Notes under the pieces: generated by a model
Database searches by the model: none
Seen by the model: the letters and a program-made list of their open reading frames with translations, nothing else
Told to the model about the DNA's origin: nothing
Made by a program: the position numbers and the translations under genes
Shown: positions 16,728 to 24,291 of the stretch, in pieces
Layout of the letters: every line of letters starts with the position of its first letter
Numbering within the stretch: position 1 is the stretch's first letter
From: Synergistota bacterium
GTDB taxonomy: Bacteria; Synergistota; Synergistia; Synergistales; Synergistaceae
Length of the DNA stretch: 64,000 nucleotides
NCBI GenBank assembly: GCA_023450745.1
Contig: JAEXGR010000070.1
Span: 1-64,000, forward strand
Reading direction: 5' to 3'

Positions 16728-18215
16728 TTAGTTCTTTTCGCTAATTGCCGCCGCCGCGCGGGCCGCTTTTTCAGGATCAAGGAAATCTGTTTCGAACTCT
16801 TTGACCTTTCGGAAGATGACCGGCGAAAGCAGCGTCAAGGCGACGACATTGACATAAACCGGTATCGCTGACTGAATATCAAGAACCATCCAGGCAACTG
16901 ACGGAACTGTGCCGTTCCAGAAGAAGAACATTGTGGCGCTAAGTCCGAAGAACGGGCCCGTGCGTGTGATGAATTTAACAATTTTTTTGCGGACGGACGC
17001 GGGTTTGTCGCGTACAAGGTAGCCTACGAGAGCTTCAAGATAAGCGTACCAGCCTGTAGAGGTCGTGATTGCAAAGACGAAGATAAATATGGCGAGGGCC
17101 ATCCCCCCTATGGGACCAAATACCTGGCTCAGCGCCTTGCCGACAGATCCCGCTCCGCCTTCGCCGCTCTCCCACACGCCGGTGATGACGACTATCAGGC
17201 CCGTTATCGTGCAGACCACTATCGTGTCGACGAACACCTCAAACGCGCCCCAAAGCCCCTGACGCACAGGATGGTCCACATCAACGGTCGCGTGAACGAT
17301 TGGGGAGCTTCCCCAGCCGGCTTCGTTGCTGTAAACGCTTCTGGCAACGCCGATCTGCAACGTCATCATAACGCTTGCGCCTGCGAAGCCGCCGATTGCC
17401 GCTGTGGGGTTAAACGCATAATAGAAGATAGATTTAAATGCTTCGATCGTCGCGGGAATATCTCTTAGGATAAGGAAAAATGCTACCGCAAAGTATGCAA
17501 TGACCATAAAGGGCACGATGCTCTCCGCAAACTTGACGATGCGTTTGATACCGCCGTTAATTACAATCAGCTGAATCGCTACATAGGAGCATGAAAAGAG
17601 GATCGCACCCGTACGGGAGAGGTTGAATCCCGCCTGTACGGATTCAGCGACGACATAGGGCCCAGGTGTGATATAGAAAGCGCCGAGCAAACCAATTGTG
17701 AACATAGTAGAAAGAACCTTGCACCATTTCCAGCCTCTTTCCTCCACGAGCCCCTTTTGGATGTAGTAGGCCGCGCTTCCGAAAGAAACCCCTGAGCTGT
17801 CCTTCTGTTTATATGTCTGAGTGAGGACAATTTCGCTCATCTTGGTCGCCATGCCGACAAAAGCGCAGAGCCACATCCAAAATATCGCGCCCGGTCCGCC
17901 CAGCGCGATAGCGCTGGCAACTCCGGCGATATTGCCGTTGCCGACCGTGCTCCCAAGCGCCGTGGCAAAAGCGCCGAAAGGCGAAACCGTGTTGTCGCCG
18001 TCTTTCTTCACGGTTTTATTTTTGCTGAAGAGAGTTCCGATCGTGTTGCGCATAATATCCCCAAAACGGCGGAACTGAAAGAAGCGAATGCCTATTGTGA
18101 GATAAAGTCCCAACACGAGGAACATTACGGCAAAATACTTATTCCATAATATCGTCCATGCCACATACTCCAACAATCCCTCTACCTGCTGCCCTATTGA
18201 TGCTTCCATAAACAT
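16728..18215 (-). CDS. AGCS family sodium:amino acid symporter
   Basis: Imports alanine, glycine or a similar amino acid with Na+ across the cytoplasmic membrane. The 495-residue protein has about eleven membrane segments and the family signatures GSTVGNGNIAGVASAI near residue 85-100 and SNEAGWGSSPIVHATV near 300. GGAGG lies just before the ATG. A TGCATAC/TGTATAC pair in its promoter region resembles elements upstream of the dehydrogenase operon that starts at 19137 and the GcvP-like operon, which suggests co-regulation. D-alanine, glycine, sarcosine or proline-like substrates are all conceivable; sequence does not decide. Confidence 0.94.
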   Translation of the reverse strand: MFMEASIGQQVEGLLEYVAWTILWNKYFAVMFLVLGLYLTIGIRFFQFRRFGDIMRNTIGTLFSKNKTVKKDGDNTVSPFGAFATALGSTVGNGNIAGVASAIALGGPGAIFWMWLCAFVGMATKMSEIVLTQTYKQKDSSGVSFGSAAYYIQKGLVEERGWKWCKVLSTMFTIGLLGAFYITPGPYVVAESVQAGFNLSRTGAILFSCSYVAIQLIVINGGIKRIVKFAESIVPFMVIAYFAVAFFLILRDIPATIEAFKSIFYYAFNPTAAIGGFAGASVMMTLQIGVARSVYSNEAGWGSSPIVHATVDVDHPVRQGLWGAFEVFVDTIVVCTITGLIVVITGVWESGEGGAGSVGKALSQVFGPIGGMALAIFIFVFAITTSTGWYAYLEALVGYLVRDKPASVRKKIVKFITRTGPFFGLSATMFFFWNGTVPSVAWMVLDIQSAIPVYVNVVALTLLSPVIFRKVKEFETDFLDPEKAARAAAAISEKN

Positions 18216-18400
18216 ATCGCCTCCTGTGTTTTATGACGCATATATCCCCATATGGCGCAGCAAAAGCTGTGTCATATAAAAATATCTCACATTAGTTTGT
18301 TGCTGATTTGAAATTACGACACATAATAACGCACTTAATATAGGCCTTGCATACCTCTGATTATGTAATTTTCCCACATTTCATCATACAACGTACCCAA

Positions 18401-18431
18401 TGCATACTTTGTATACTAACGATTTTGTCAA
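18401..18431 (-). promoter_or_regulatory. AGCS promoter region with tandem TGyATAC operator
   Basis: On the minus strand a consensus TTGACA (18431-18426) is followed by a poor -10 region. On the plus strand that -10 region reads TGCATAC (18401-18407) and TGTATAC (18410-18416), preceded by CC A A to give CCAATGCATAC from 18397. The same 11-mer with one change, CCAATGTATAC, occurs at the promoter of the GcvP-like operon (35124-35134). GT-N-AC cores of this kind are typical of GntR-family operators. Confidence 0.5.
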
Positions 18432-18969
18432 CTTAGTCCCCTATTTAGAATCTAGCATATATATATAATTTCATATAGCTTTTGTCAAACCTTGCATTAT
18501 TCAAAATCTGTTGTCATATAGAAAATTCAACTAGAAAATTAAAGCGTATCATCATATCTTAGATTATTATTTTAGCAATACGCAAAAACCAGGATATGTT
18601 TGCACTTAATTTATAGATATTGAAAGGCAAAAGGCAAGCCGACGAGTTAACTTGTGAAGATAAAAACTAACTGTAGGTCACAGACAGCGAAGGAGCCACG
18701 GCCTCCGGGCGGCATCATCACTTGCGTAAACGGGTTCAAAAACTTCCCTGCCGCCGCGGGTTCTACATATCAGAAGCGCGCCATCCGCTCTGCGCCGACC
18801 GCATGGCGCGCTGCACGCCCAAGCGCGTCCTTAGCAGAAAAGCCGCCGCGCGGCCCGGAGCTGATATACAACGCGGCAGCGGAAGATGCGGCCCCGCTGG
18901 AAATTGAAGCGCGCGGCGCGAAATAAAGCGGCCCGCAGCCGCCGGCCTTCAGGATTAAATCAAGACCGC

Positions 18970-19017
18970 TTGACAAAAAGTCTCAAACACCACTAATATA
19001 CATCGTATACTATGTAT
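18970..19017 (+). promoter_or_regulatory. Promoter and operator of the dehydrogenase operon
   Basis: TTGACA (18970-18975) and TAATAT (18994-18999) are 18 bases apart. Over and just after the -10, ATACAT (18998-19003) and ATGTAT (19012-19017) form an inverted repeat around CGTATAC (19004-19010). A repressor there would cover the -10 and start site. Transcription would begin near 19006, about 130 bases upstream of the first ATG. Confidence 0.55.
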
Positions 19018-19136
19018 TCTTATAAAAATAACCGCTTTTTGCTTTATCGGAATACAATAAGTATATATGATTAAATTTATATAATCTTTGTTTTTAGCAA
19101 CAATAACCTATAAAAGCTTTAAGGAGGGGGAAGCGC

Positions 19137-19457
19137 ATGGAACTTATTCAGGAGCACCCTATATTGGAGTTCCGGCACGGCAGAGAGGTAGTATTCACTT
19201 TTGACGGAAAAAGGCTCAAAGGGCACGAGGGCGAACCCATAGCGGTAGCGCTCCACGCAAACGGAGTGCAGGTTTACAGGATCACGCCCAGTATGAAGCG
19301 TCCTCGCGGCTTCTTCTGCGCGATCGGTAAATGCAGCTCATGTTTTATGGTTGTGGACGGAGTACCAAACGTGAGAACTTGTGTGACCCCTCTTAAAGAG
19401 GGAATGAACATCGAGACGCAGCATGGCAGAGGCCTTGTGCCTCTTGAAGTACGGTAA
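19137..19457 (+). CDS. (2Fe-2S)-binding subunit of amine/imino acid dehydrogenase
   Basis: A 106-residue protein like the HcnA subunit and the N-terminal domain of sarcosine oxidase alpha. It carries one [2Fe-2S] motif, C-x4-C-x2-C followed by a fourth Cys about 14 residues later (FFCAIGKCSSC...C). AAGGAGGGGG precedes the ATG. It is the first of five tightly packed genes (19137-22543) that together encode an FAD/Fe-S complex. In related HcnABC and proline dehydrogenase complexes this subunit relays electrons between flavins and acceptor. Confidence 0.88.
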   Translation: MELIQEHPILEFRHGREVVFTFDGKRLKGHEGEPIAVALHANGVQVYRITPSMKRPRGFFCAIGKCSSCFMVVDGVPNVRTCVTPLKEGMNIETQHGRGLVPLEVR

Positions 19458-19472
19458 GGCGGGGCAAGCGTG

Positions 19473-20573
19473 ATGAATAATTTAGTTGAAACAGATTTGC
19501 TTGTAATAGGCGGAGGGGCGGCTGGCCTCTGCGCCGCGGCTGAGGCGGCCGGAGCCGGCGCAAAGGTTCTGGTCATGGAAAGCGACCTTCACGCGGGCGG
19601 ACAGCTCGTCAAGCAGACGCATAAATTCTTTGGCAGCAAGGATGAATATGCCGGAACCAGAGGTTTTAAAATCGCCGACATACTTATGGACGAAATAAAG
19701 AGCCTTGGAGATAAAGTCGAAATCCGCACAAATACGACGGTAACAGGCTTCTTTCCTGAGGACGGGCTCTACACCGCGATGGAAGGCGAAGAGTCGTATT
19801 ACCGGGTAAAGGCGAAGAAAACCATCATGGCCACAGGAGCGCAGGAGAGGCTGCTCCTTTTCCCGAACAACGACTTGCCCGGCGTCTACGGAGCCGGCGC
19901 CGTGCAGACGCTTATGAACTTATACGGAGTCGTGCCGGGCAAGAGGGTCGTCATGGTCGGCGCCGGAAACATCGGGCTCATTGTAAGCTATCAGCTTATG
20001 CAGGCGGGAGTTGAAATTGCGGCGGTCATCGAAGCGATGCCCAAAGTCGGCGGTTATTGGGTCCACGCGGCAAAAATCCGCCGTCTTGGAATCCCGATCC
20101 TTCTCAGGCACACAATCCTGGAAGCGCTTGGCGACAATATGGTGACGGGAGCCGTAATATCGGAAATCGACGATAAATTCCAGCCGATAAACGAGCCGGT
20201 GAAAATCGACTGCGACGTTATCTGCATGGCCGTAGGGCTTACCCCGACGACAGAAATGTTTTGGATGGCCGACGCCGAGATGCGTTATGTCCCACAGCTT
20301 TGCGGCTACGTTCCCTTGAGAGACAAAACGATGCGCACAAGCAACCCCGACTTGTGGGTGGCGGGAGACGCCGCCGGAATCGAGGAGGCCTCGGCGGCCA
20401 TGGTTGAAGGAAGAATAGCCGGCTTCAGCGCGGCAAAGGCGCTGGGACATGCGGTAGACGACCGCAAATTCAATGAATACTGGACAAGGCTTGAACATCT
20501 CCGCGCCGGCGAAGTCGGCACAAAGATCCTCAGCGGAATCGCTCAGGTCATGGTAGACGGATGGGAGGCATAG
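19473..20573 (+). CDS. FAD-dependent pyridine-nucleotide-type oxidoreductase subunit
   Basis: A 366-residue flavoprotein resembling HcnB or the alpha subunit of archaeal proline dehydrogenase. It has an N-terminal FAD motif (VIGGGAAGLCAAAEAAGAG), an ATG motif, a second nucleotide-binding motif (VGAGNIGL near 165) and the C-terminal FAD motif with GD near 290 (LWVAGDAAGIEEASAAMVEGR). It probably passes electrons from the substrate-oxidising subunit to a carrier such as NAD or ferredoxin. Start is the ATG after GTG, with GGGG 8 bases upstream. It lies 15 bases after the [2Fe-2S] gene. Confidence 0.88.
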   Translation: MNNLVETDLLVIGGGAAGLCAAAEAAGAGAKVLVMESDLHAGGQLVKQTHKFFGSKDEYAGTRGFKIADILMDEIKSLGDKVEIRTNTTVTGFFPEDGLYTAMEGEESYYRVKAKKTIMATGAQERLLLFPNNDLPGVYGAGAVQTLMNLYGVVPGKRVVMVGAGNIGLIVSYQLMQAGVEIAAVIEAMPKVGGYWVHAAKIRRLGIPILLRHTILEALGDNMVTGAVISEIDDKFQPINEPVKIDCDVICMAVGLTPTTEMFWMADAEMRYVPQLCGYVPLRDKTMRTSNPDLWVAGDAAGIEEASAAMVEGRIAGFSAAKALGHAVDDRKFNEYWTRLEHLRAGEVGTKILSGIAQVMVDGWEA

Positions 20574-20575
20574 CG

Positions 20576-21097
20576 ATGGCTTGCGGTTGCGTACATGATA
20601 AAGAAAAGCTTTACAACAGCGGCGTACTGGTGGAACACTGTGAAGGCGCGATACTGCCTCCCGCAAAGGCGTGGCAGGAAAAACGCGGCGGCTATGTCAT
20701 CGTTGAATGTCCGCAGAGAATTCCCTGCAACCCATGCGCGACGGTATGTCCTTCCGGGGCGATAGTGCCGCACGCCGACATCAACGATACGCCGGAAATA
20801 GACTACGCGAAGTGCACCGGCTGCGGCCTCTGTGTGGCGCGCTGCCCGGGGCTGGCCTGCTTTGTCGCCGACCTTACATATTCCGGGGAGGCCGCCGTCC
20901 TCAAGCTGCCGCACGAGCTGCTTCCGCTTCCCGATAAGGGAGAGGTTGTAAAATGCCTCAACAGGACGGGAGACGTCGTCGCTGACGGAGAAGTTATTTC
21001 TATATCTGAGCCTCTCAAGGATTGCACGCATGTTGTGAGTATCGTGATACCGAAGAATCTTGTTGATGACATCAGGTCGATTAAGGTGGTGCGGTGA
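20576..21097 (+). CDS. Ferredoxin-like subunit with two 4Fe-4S clusters
   Basis: A 173-residue electron-transfer protein. Two cysteine clusters are visible: one with spacing like CNPCATVCPSGAI plus an earlier CP, and CTGCGLCVARCPGLAC. A Cys-rich N-terminus (CGCVH...C) is also present. The ATG at 20576 is preferred because GGGAGG, lying inside the end of the preceding gene, is correctly spaced before it. It corresponds to the ferredoxin (delta-type) subunit in archaeal proline dehydrogenase 1. It is two bases from the flavoprotein stop. Confidence 0.86.
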   Translation: MACGCVHDKEKLYNSGVLVEHCEGAILPPAKAWQEKRGGYVIVECPQRIPCNPCATVCPSGAIVPHADINDTPEIDYAKCTGCGLCVARCPGLACFVADLTYSGEAAVLKLPHELLPLPDKGEVVKCLNRTGDVVADGEVISISEPLKDCTHVVSIVIPKNLVDDIRSIKVVR

Positions 21098-21098
21098 T

Positions 21099-21389
21099 AT
21101 GGCAAATAAAGTTAACGTAGTCTGCCGCTGCGAAGAGGTGGAAATCGAAGAAATCAGGGAGTGGATAGCCAGGGGTTATGACACCTTTGACGAACTTAAG
21201 AGAGAGCTCCGCGTTGGGATGGGGCCGTGCCAGGGGCGCGGATGCCGCGACATCATCATGCGCGAGATCGCCCGGATGACCGGCAAGCCCGTGGCCGAGG
21301 TTGACCCGGGAACGATCAGGCCGCCCGTGAAGCCGATAAAGATCGGGCTTCTCGCAAAGGACTATGTTGTAGAAGGCGAAGAGAGGTAA
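21099..21389 (+). CDS. BFD-like [2Fe-2S] subunit
   Basis: A 96-residue protein with the bacterioferritin-associated-ferredoxin fold signature: C-x-C in VVCRCEEV and C-x4-C in GPCQGRGCRD. In sarcosine oxidase alpha, HcnB-like and opine oxidase proteins this domain is fused to the flavoprotein; here it is a separate gene. The ATG follows the preceding stop by one base, with AAGGTGGTG upstream. The split state suggests a multi-subunit complex with five genes. Confidence 0.86.
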   Translation: MANKVNVVCRCEEVEIEEIREWIARGYDTFDELKRELRVGMGPCQGRGCRDIIMREIARMTGKPVAEVDPGTIRPPVKPIKIGLLAKDYVVEGEER

Positions 21390-21394
21390 TGACG

Positions 21395-22543
21395 ATGGAT
21401 TTTCCGAAAACGGCTGAGATAGTCATTATAGGAGGGGGCGCGGTAGGCTCTTCGACAGCCTACTATCTTGCAAAATCTGGCATAAAAGATGTCGTCGTCC
21501 TTGAAAAAAACACCGTGGGGTCGGGCTCGACCGGACGCTGCGGAGCGGGAATGCGCGCGCAGTGGGGCAATGAGCTTAACTGCCGCATGGCGCTAGCCGC
21601 GATTGACATCTTTGAGCATCTTGACGAGGAACTGGGCTTTCCCACGGGACTCAACCAGTCAGGCTACGTGTTCGTCGCGTATAATGATAAAGAATGGGAA
21701 CAGTTCCACAAAAATGTCGCGCTCCAGCACAAAATTGGCGTCATGACAGAGCTCTTCTCCGATAAAAAAAGAATACAGGAGATATGCCCCGGAGCCGCGG
21801 TCGACGACGCGGTAGGATTCACCTTCCATGCCAGGGACGGACACGCAGACCCCTTCCTGACGACTAACGCCTTCCAAGAGGCCGCAAAGCGAGGCGGCGC
21901 GAAATTCTTCAAACACACCGAAGTGACCGGCATCAACGTCGACGGCGGCAAGGTCGCTGGCGTCGTGACAAACCGCGGCGTTATAAAAACCGGTACGGTT
22001 ATCAACTGCGCCGGCTCATGGGCGCAGGAGATATCGGCAATGGCCGGCATCAAAATCCCCAACTGGGCCGAGCGTCATCAGGTCCTCGTAACCGAGCCCG
22101 TCGAACCCGGCGTCTGCCCCGCAATGCTCATGAGTATGAGCGGAAACTATTACGTGCAGCAGAGGCCGAACGGCTCCATCATCGCGGGAAGAGATTCCTC
22201 AAAAGAGAAGAAGCTCGGATACGCGCTTAACGTCAACGTCATCGCGGATACCGCCCAGATGGTCCTGAAGCTTCTTCCGAGAACCAAGGACATCCGCGTG
22301 GTGCGCCTGTGGTCAGGATATTATGACATGACCCCGGACTGCGCTCCGATTATCGGAGAGACGGACGAAGTAAAGGGATTCTTCCATTTGACGGGATTCT
22401 CGGGACGCGGCTTTATGCTCTCGCCCGTAGCCGGACAGATTATGACGTCGCTTATCAACGGAGAAAAACCCTTCATGGACCCGTCAAAGTTCAGCTATCA
22501 CCGTTTTGAGACCGGAGAGTTGTTCACAGACCCGCTCGCATAA
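21395..22543 (+). CDS. FAD-dependent amine/imino acid oxidoreductase, catalytic subunit
   Basis: A 382-residue DAO-fold flavoenzyme, similar to HcnC, sarcosine oxidase beta and proline dehydrogenase beta. It has the FAD motif GGGAVGSSTAYYLAKSG near residue 10, GSGSTGRCGAGMRAQWG, and the C-terminal RLWSGYYDMTPDCAPIIG and GFSGRGFMLSP. This subunit should oxidise the C-N bond of the substrate; candidates are sarcosine, proline, hydroxyproline or a D-amino acid. The ATG at 21395 has AGAGG 8 bases upstream; one at 21389 overlaps the previous stop. A strong terminator follows. Confidence 0.88.
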   Translation: MDFPKTAEIVIIGGGAVGSSTAYYLAKSGIKDVVVLEKNTVGSGSTGRCGAGMRAQWGNELNCRMALAAIDIFEHLDEELGFPTGLNQSGYVFVAYNDKEWEQFHKNVALQHKIGVMTELFSDKKRIQEICPGAAVDDAVGFTFHARDGHADPFLTTNAFQEAAKRGGAKFFKHTEVTGINVDGGKVAGVVTNRGVIKTGTVINCAGSWAQEISAMAGIKIPNWAERHQVLVTEPVEPGVCPAMLMSMSGNYYVQQRPNGSIIAGRDSSKEKKLGYALNVNVIADTAQMVLKLLPRTKDIRVVRLWSGYYDMTPDCAPIIGETDEVKGFFHLTGFSGRGFMLSPVAGQIMTSLINGEKPFMDPSKFSYHRFETGELFTDPLA

Positions 22544-22559
22544 TAGATAAGGTGAAATG

Positions 22560-22593
22560 AAGCGGCCCCTCGGAATCGAGGGGCCGCTTTTAT
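22560..22593. terminator. Bidirectional terminator between dehydrogenase operon and nhaC
   Basis: AAGCGGCCCCTCG (22560-22572) pairs perfectly with CGAGGGGCCGCTT (22577-22589) around a GAAT tetraloop, followed by TTTTAT on the plus strand. It lies between convergent genes and can serve both. Confidence 0.9.
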
Positions 22594-22609
22594 GCAAGCC
22601 GCAAAGACG

Positions 22610-24085
22610 CTAGTTTTTCTCGTACTTCGCCGCTTCGCTCTTGAGGTAGACCTGAGGCTCCGCGGGGAGCTTGAAGAGCGGGATGAAGCGGTCCCAGCCG
22701 GTGAAGGTAAGGACGAGCATCGAGCCGACGGCGATCCAGGCTAGATAGTTGTGCATGATGATGTCGCCGACCGAGAGGGCCTCGGCGAGCGGGTAGACGG
22801 AGACGCTGATGCCGATAAAGAAGCCCATGTAGCAGTGCCAGGGGACGAGCTGCGAGCCCAGAACGCCCATCGCGTCCGAGAGAGTCGCGTTTCTCAGAGC
22901 CAGCGTGTACATGTCTTCTTTGGAGCCGACGACGTTTTCTTCCGTGATGTTTTTGATGATCGGGCCGATCGTGACGATCTGGGCCATTTCATCGGAGAGT
23001 GCCGCGTTGCCGACCAGGCAGAGGAGGGCGTTCGAGAAGATGAGGTGGCGCACCTTGTGCACCATGCGCGTGACGAGCAGCGCGATCGGGTCAAAGGCGT
23101 TCATCAGCCTCATGACGCCGCCGAAAGCGCCGACCCAGAGCATCATCGCGATAGACCAGCCGCCCGCGTCGGAGAAGCCGGTATAGACGAGGTCAAGGAA
23201 TTCCGTGACGCTGGTGACGGTGCCGGAGGCCAGGCCGAAGGCGAGCGAGGAGACGATGCCCGAGCCGAGGCAGATCAGCGTGCTGTAGCCTTTGATCGCC
23301 GTGGCAAGGACGATGATCAGAGGAATGACCATGTAGTAGGGCACGCCCTGTTTGACGAGTTCGAGCAGGGTGACGGCCGAGGGGCGTTCCTCAGCGAGCG
23401 AAGCCCAGACCTCCTGCGGAATCTGCGCGATGGCGTCGGCCGCCTGGCCGCTGGTGCTGGGCAGCCCCATGGCGACGCCGATGAAATAGAAGACTACGGC
23501 GGAGATGGCGAGGCAGAGGAACGACCAAACGCCCTGATGGCGGACGCGCCTGATTATTTCGACCTGCTGGATGCCTGAGCTGACGATCGTCGTGTCGGAG
23601 ATAAGCCCGATGTTGTCGCCGAAGCAGGAGCCGCCGGCGATGGCGCCGACGGTCAGCGCGATGTTGCCGCCGACGATGTGGTTAAGCCAAAGGAAGATCG
23701 GCGCGCAGGCCGCGAACGTTCCCCATGAGGTCCCCGTGGCGATCGAAAGCACGGAGGTCACGAGGAGGGCGACGACGGCGAGGACCTTCGCGTTGAGCCC
23801 CGCGGCAAGCGACATATTGATGACGGCGGCGGCGACGCCGGTGGCCATGAAACATTCGGCGACGGCATAGGCGGCCTGAAGGATGAGGAAGACGATCAGA
23901 AAGTGCTTCAGGTTGTCAAGGGCCGCGTCAAGGCAGTCCTGAAACTTGAAGCGGTCGACGATCATCGCGATGATGACCGAGTACATGAACGAAAGCGGCG
24001 CGGCCAAGAGGATATCCATACCAGAGAGCATAAGACCAGCGATAACACAGATAGGCGTAAGTTTCAACAAAGCTTTCATTACCAA
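22610..24085 (-). CDS. NhaC family Na+/H+ antiporter-type transporter
   Basis: A 491-residue membrane protein with about 12-13 hydrophobic segments and NhaC family blocks such as STGTSWGT-like SIATGTSWGTFA and AGGSCFGDNIGLISDTT near residue 165. NhaC members exchange Na+ for H+ or for organic anions such as malate and lactate. A TTG start at 24085 has AAGGAGG at ideal spacing; an ATG two codons later is possible. The gene is GC-rich like the core genome, unlike the second nhaC at 26 kb. It is preceded by a long structured leader and stands alone between terminator and leader. Confidence 0.9.
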   Translation of the reverse strand: MVMKALLKLTPICVIAGLMLSGMDILLAAPLSFMYSVIIAMIVDRFKFQDCLDAALDNLKHFLIVFLILQAAYAVAECFMATGVAAAVINMSLAAGLNAKVLAVVALLVTSVLSIATGTSWGTFAACAPIFLWLNHIVGGNIALTVGAIAGGSCFGDNIGLISDTTIVSSGIQQVEIIRRVRHQGVWSFLCLAISAVVFYFIGVAMGLPSTSGQAADAIAQIPQEVWASLAEERPSAVTLLELVKQGVPYYMVIPLIIVLATAIKGYSTLICLGSGIVSSLAFGLASGTVTSVTEFLDLVYTGFSDAGGWSIAMMLWVGAFGGVMRLMNAFDPIALLVTRMVHKVRHLIFSNALLCLVGNAALSDEMAQIVTIGPIIKNITEENVVGSKEDMYTLALRNATLSDAMGVLGSQLVPWHCYMGFFIGISVSVYPLAEALSVGDIIMHNYLAWIAVGSMLVLTFTGWDRFIPLFKLPAEPQVYLKSEAAKYEKN

Positions 24086-24106
24086 TAAATGCCTCCTTTT
24101 CAGCTA

Positions 24107-24240
24107 TGCCTGTTTAACAGGCAATGATCGGAACCTGAGAGAGCGCCGGCCGCGGTAAAAATAAGTCGGACCGCACGCGGGACTCTCCCATCCTAGGGAC
24201 GCTTTGGAGCGCTTCGGATTACTTCCGCTGGCATACCCCC
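24107..24240 (-). promoter_or_regulatory. Structured leader upstream of nhaC, class not assigned
   Basis: The minus-strand leader is rich in inverted repeats. GGGAGAG (24189-24183) can pair with CTCTCTC (24143-24137), which runs on into AGG, enclosing CCGCG/CGCGG pairs. Nearer the gene, TGCCTGTT and AACAGGCA form an 8-1-8 palindrome (24107-24123) about 20 bases before the AAGGAGG site. The ends recall a glycine aptamer (GGAGAG...CTCTCAGG), but its conserved core is missing. Cation-sensing riboswitches are known upstream of antiporters, which makes a regulatory RNA plausible. Confidence 0.35.
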
Positions 24241-24291
24241 TTTCTTTAAAACACTAATGCTTTTACATGATAGCCTCGGATGGCAAAATCG

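Larger units (their letters stand above)
18216..19136. other. AT-rich regulatory interval with a GC-rich insert
   Basis: These 921 bases separate the divergent symporter and dehydrogenase units. The outer parts are AT-rich and hold the two promoters. Between about 18650 and 18960 composition switches abruptly to GC-rich. That part contains a possible 90-codon plus-strand frame (18654-18926) with no convincing ribosome site and no recognised domain. It may be the remnant of a lost gene or a structured RNA; I see no evidence to choose. Confidence 0.5.

Noticed and set aside
16529..16780. 83-codon minus-strand ORF after the AGCS gene
   Set aside because: It overlaps the symporter stop and a perfect hairpin and is rich in Lys/Arg without any family pattern.
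18654..18926. 90-codon ORF in the GC-rich block
   Set aside because: No ribosome site, no recognisable domain, and Arg/Ala/Pro-rich composition typical of chance frames in GC-rich DNA.
24130..24190. Glycine riboswitch call for the nhaC leader
   Set aside because: Only the outer GGAGAG and CTCTCAGG pieces fit; the conserved CACCGAAGG-like core is absent.
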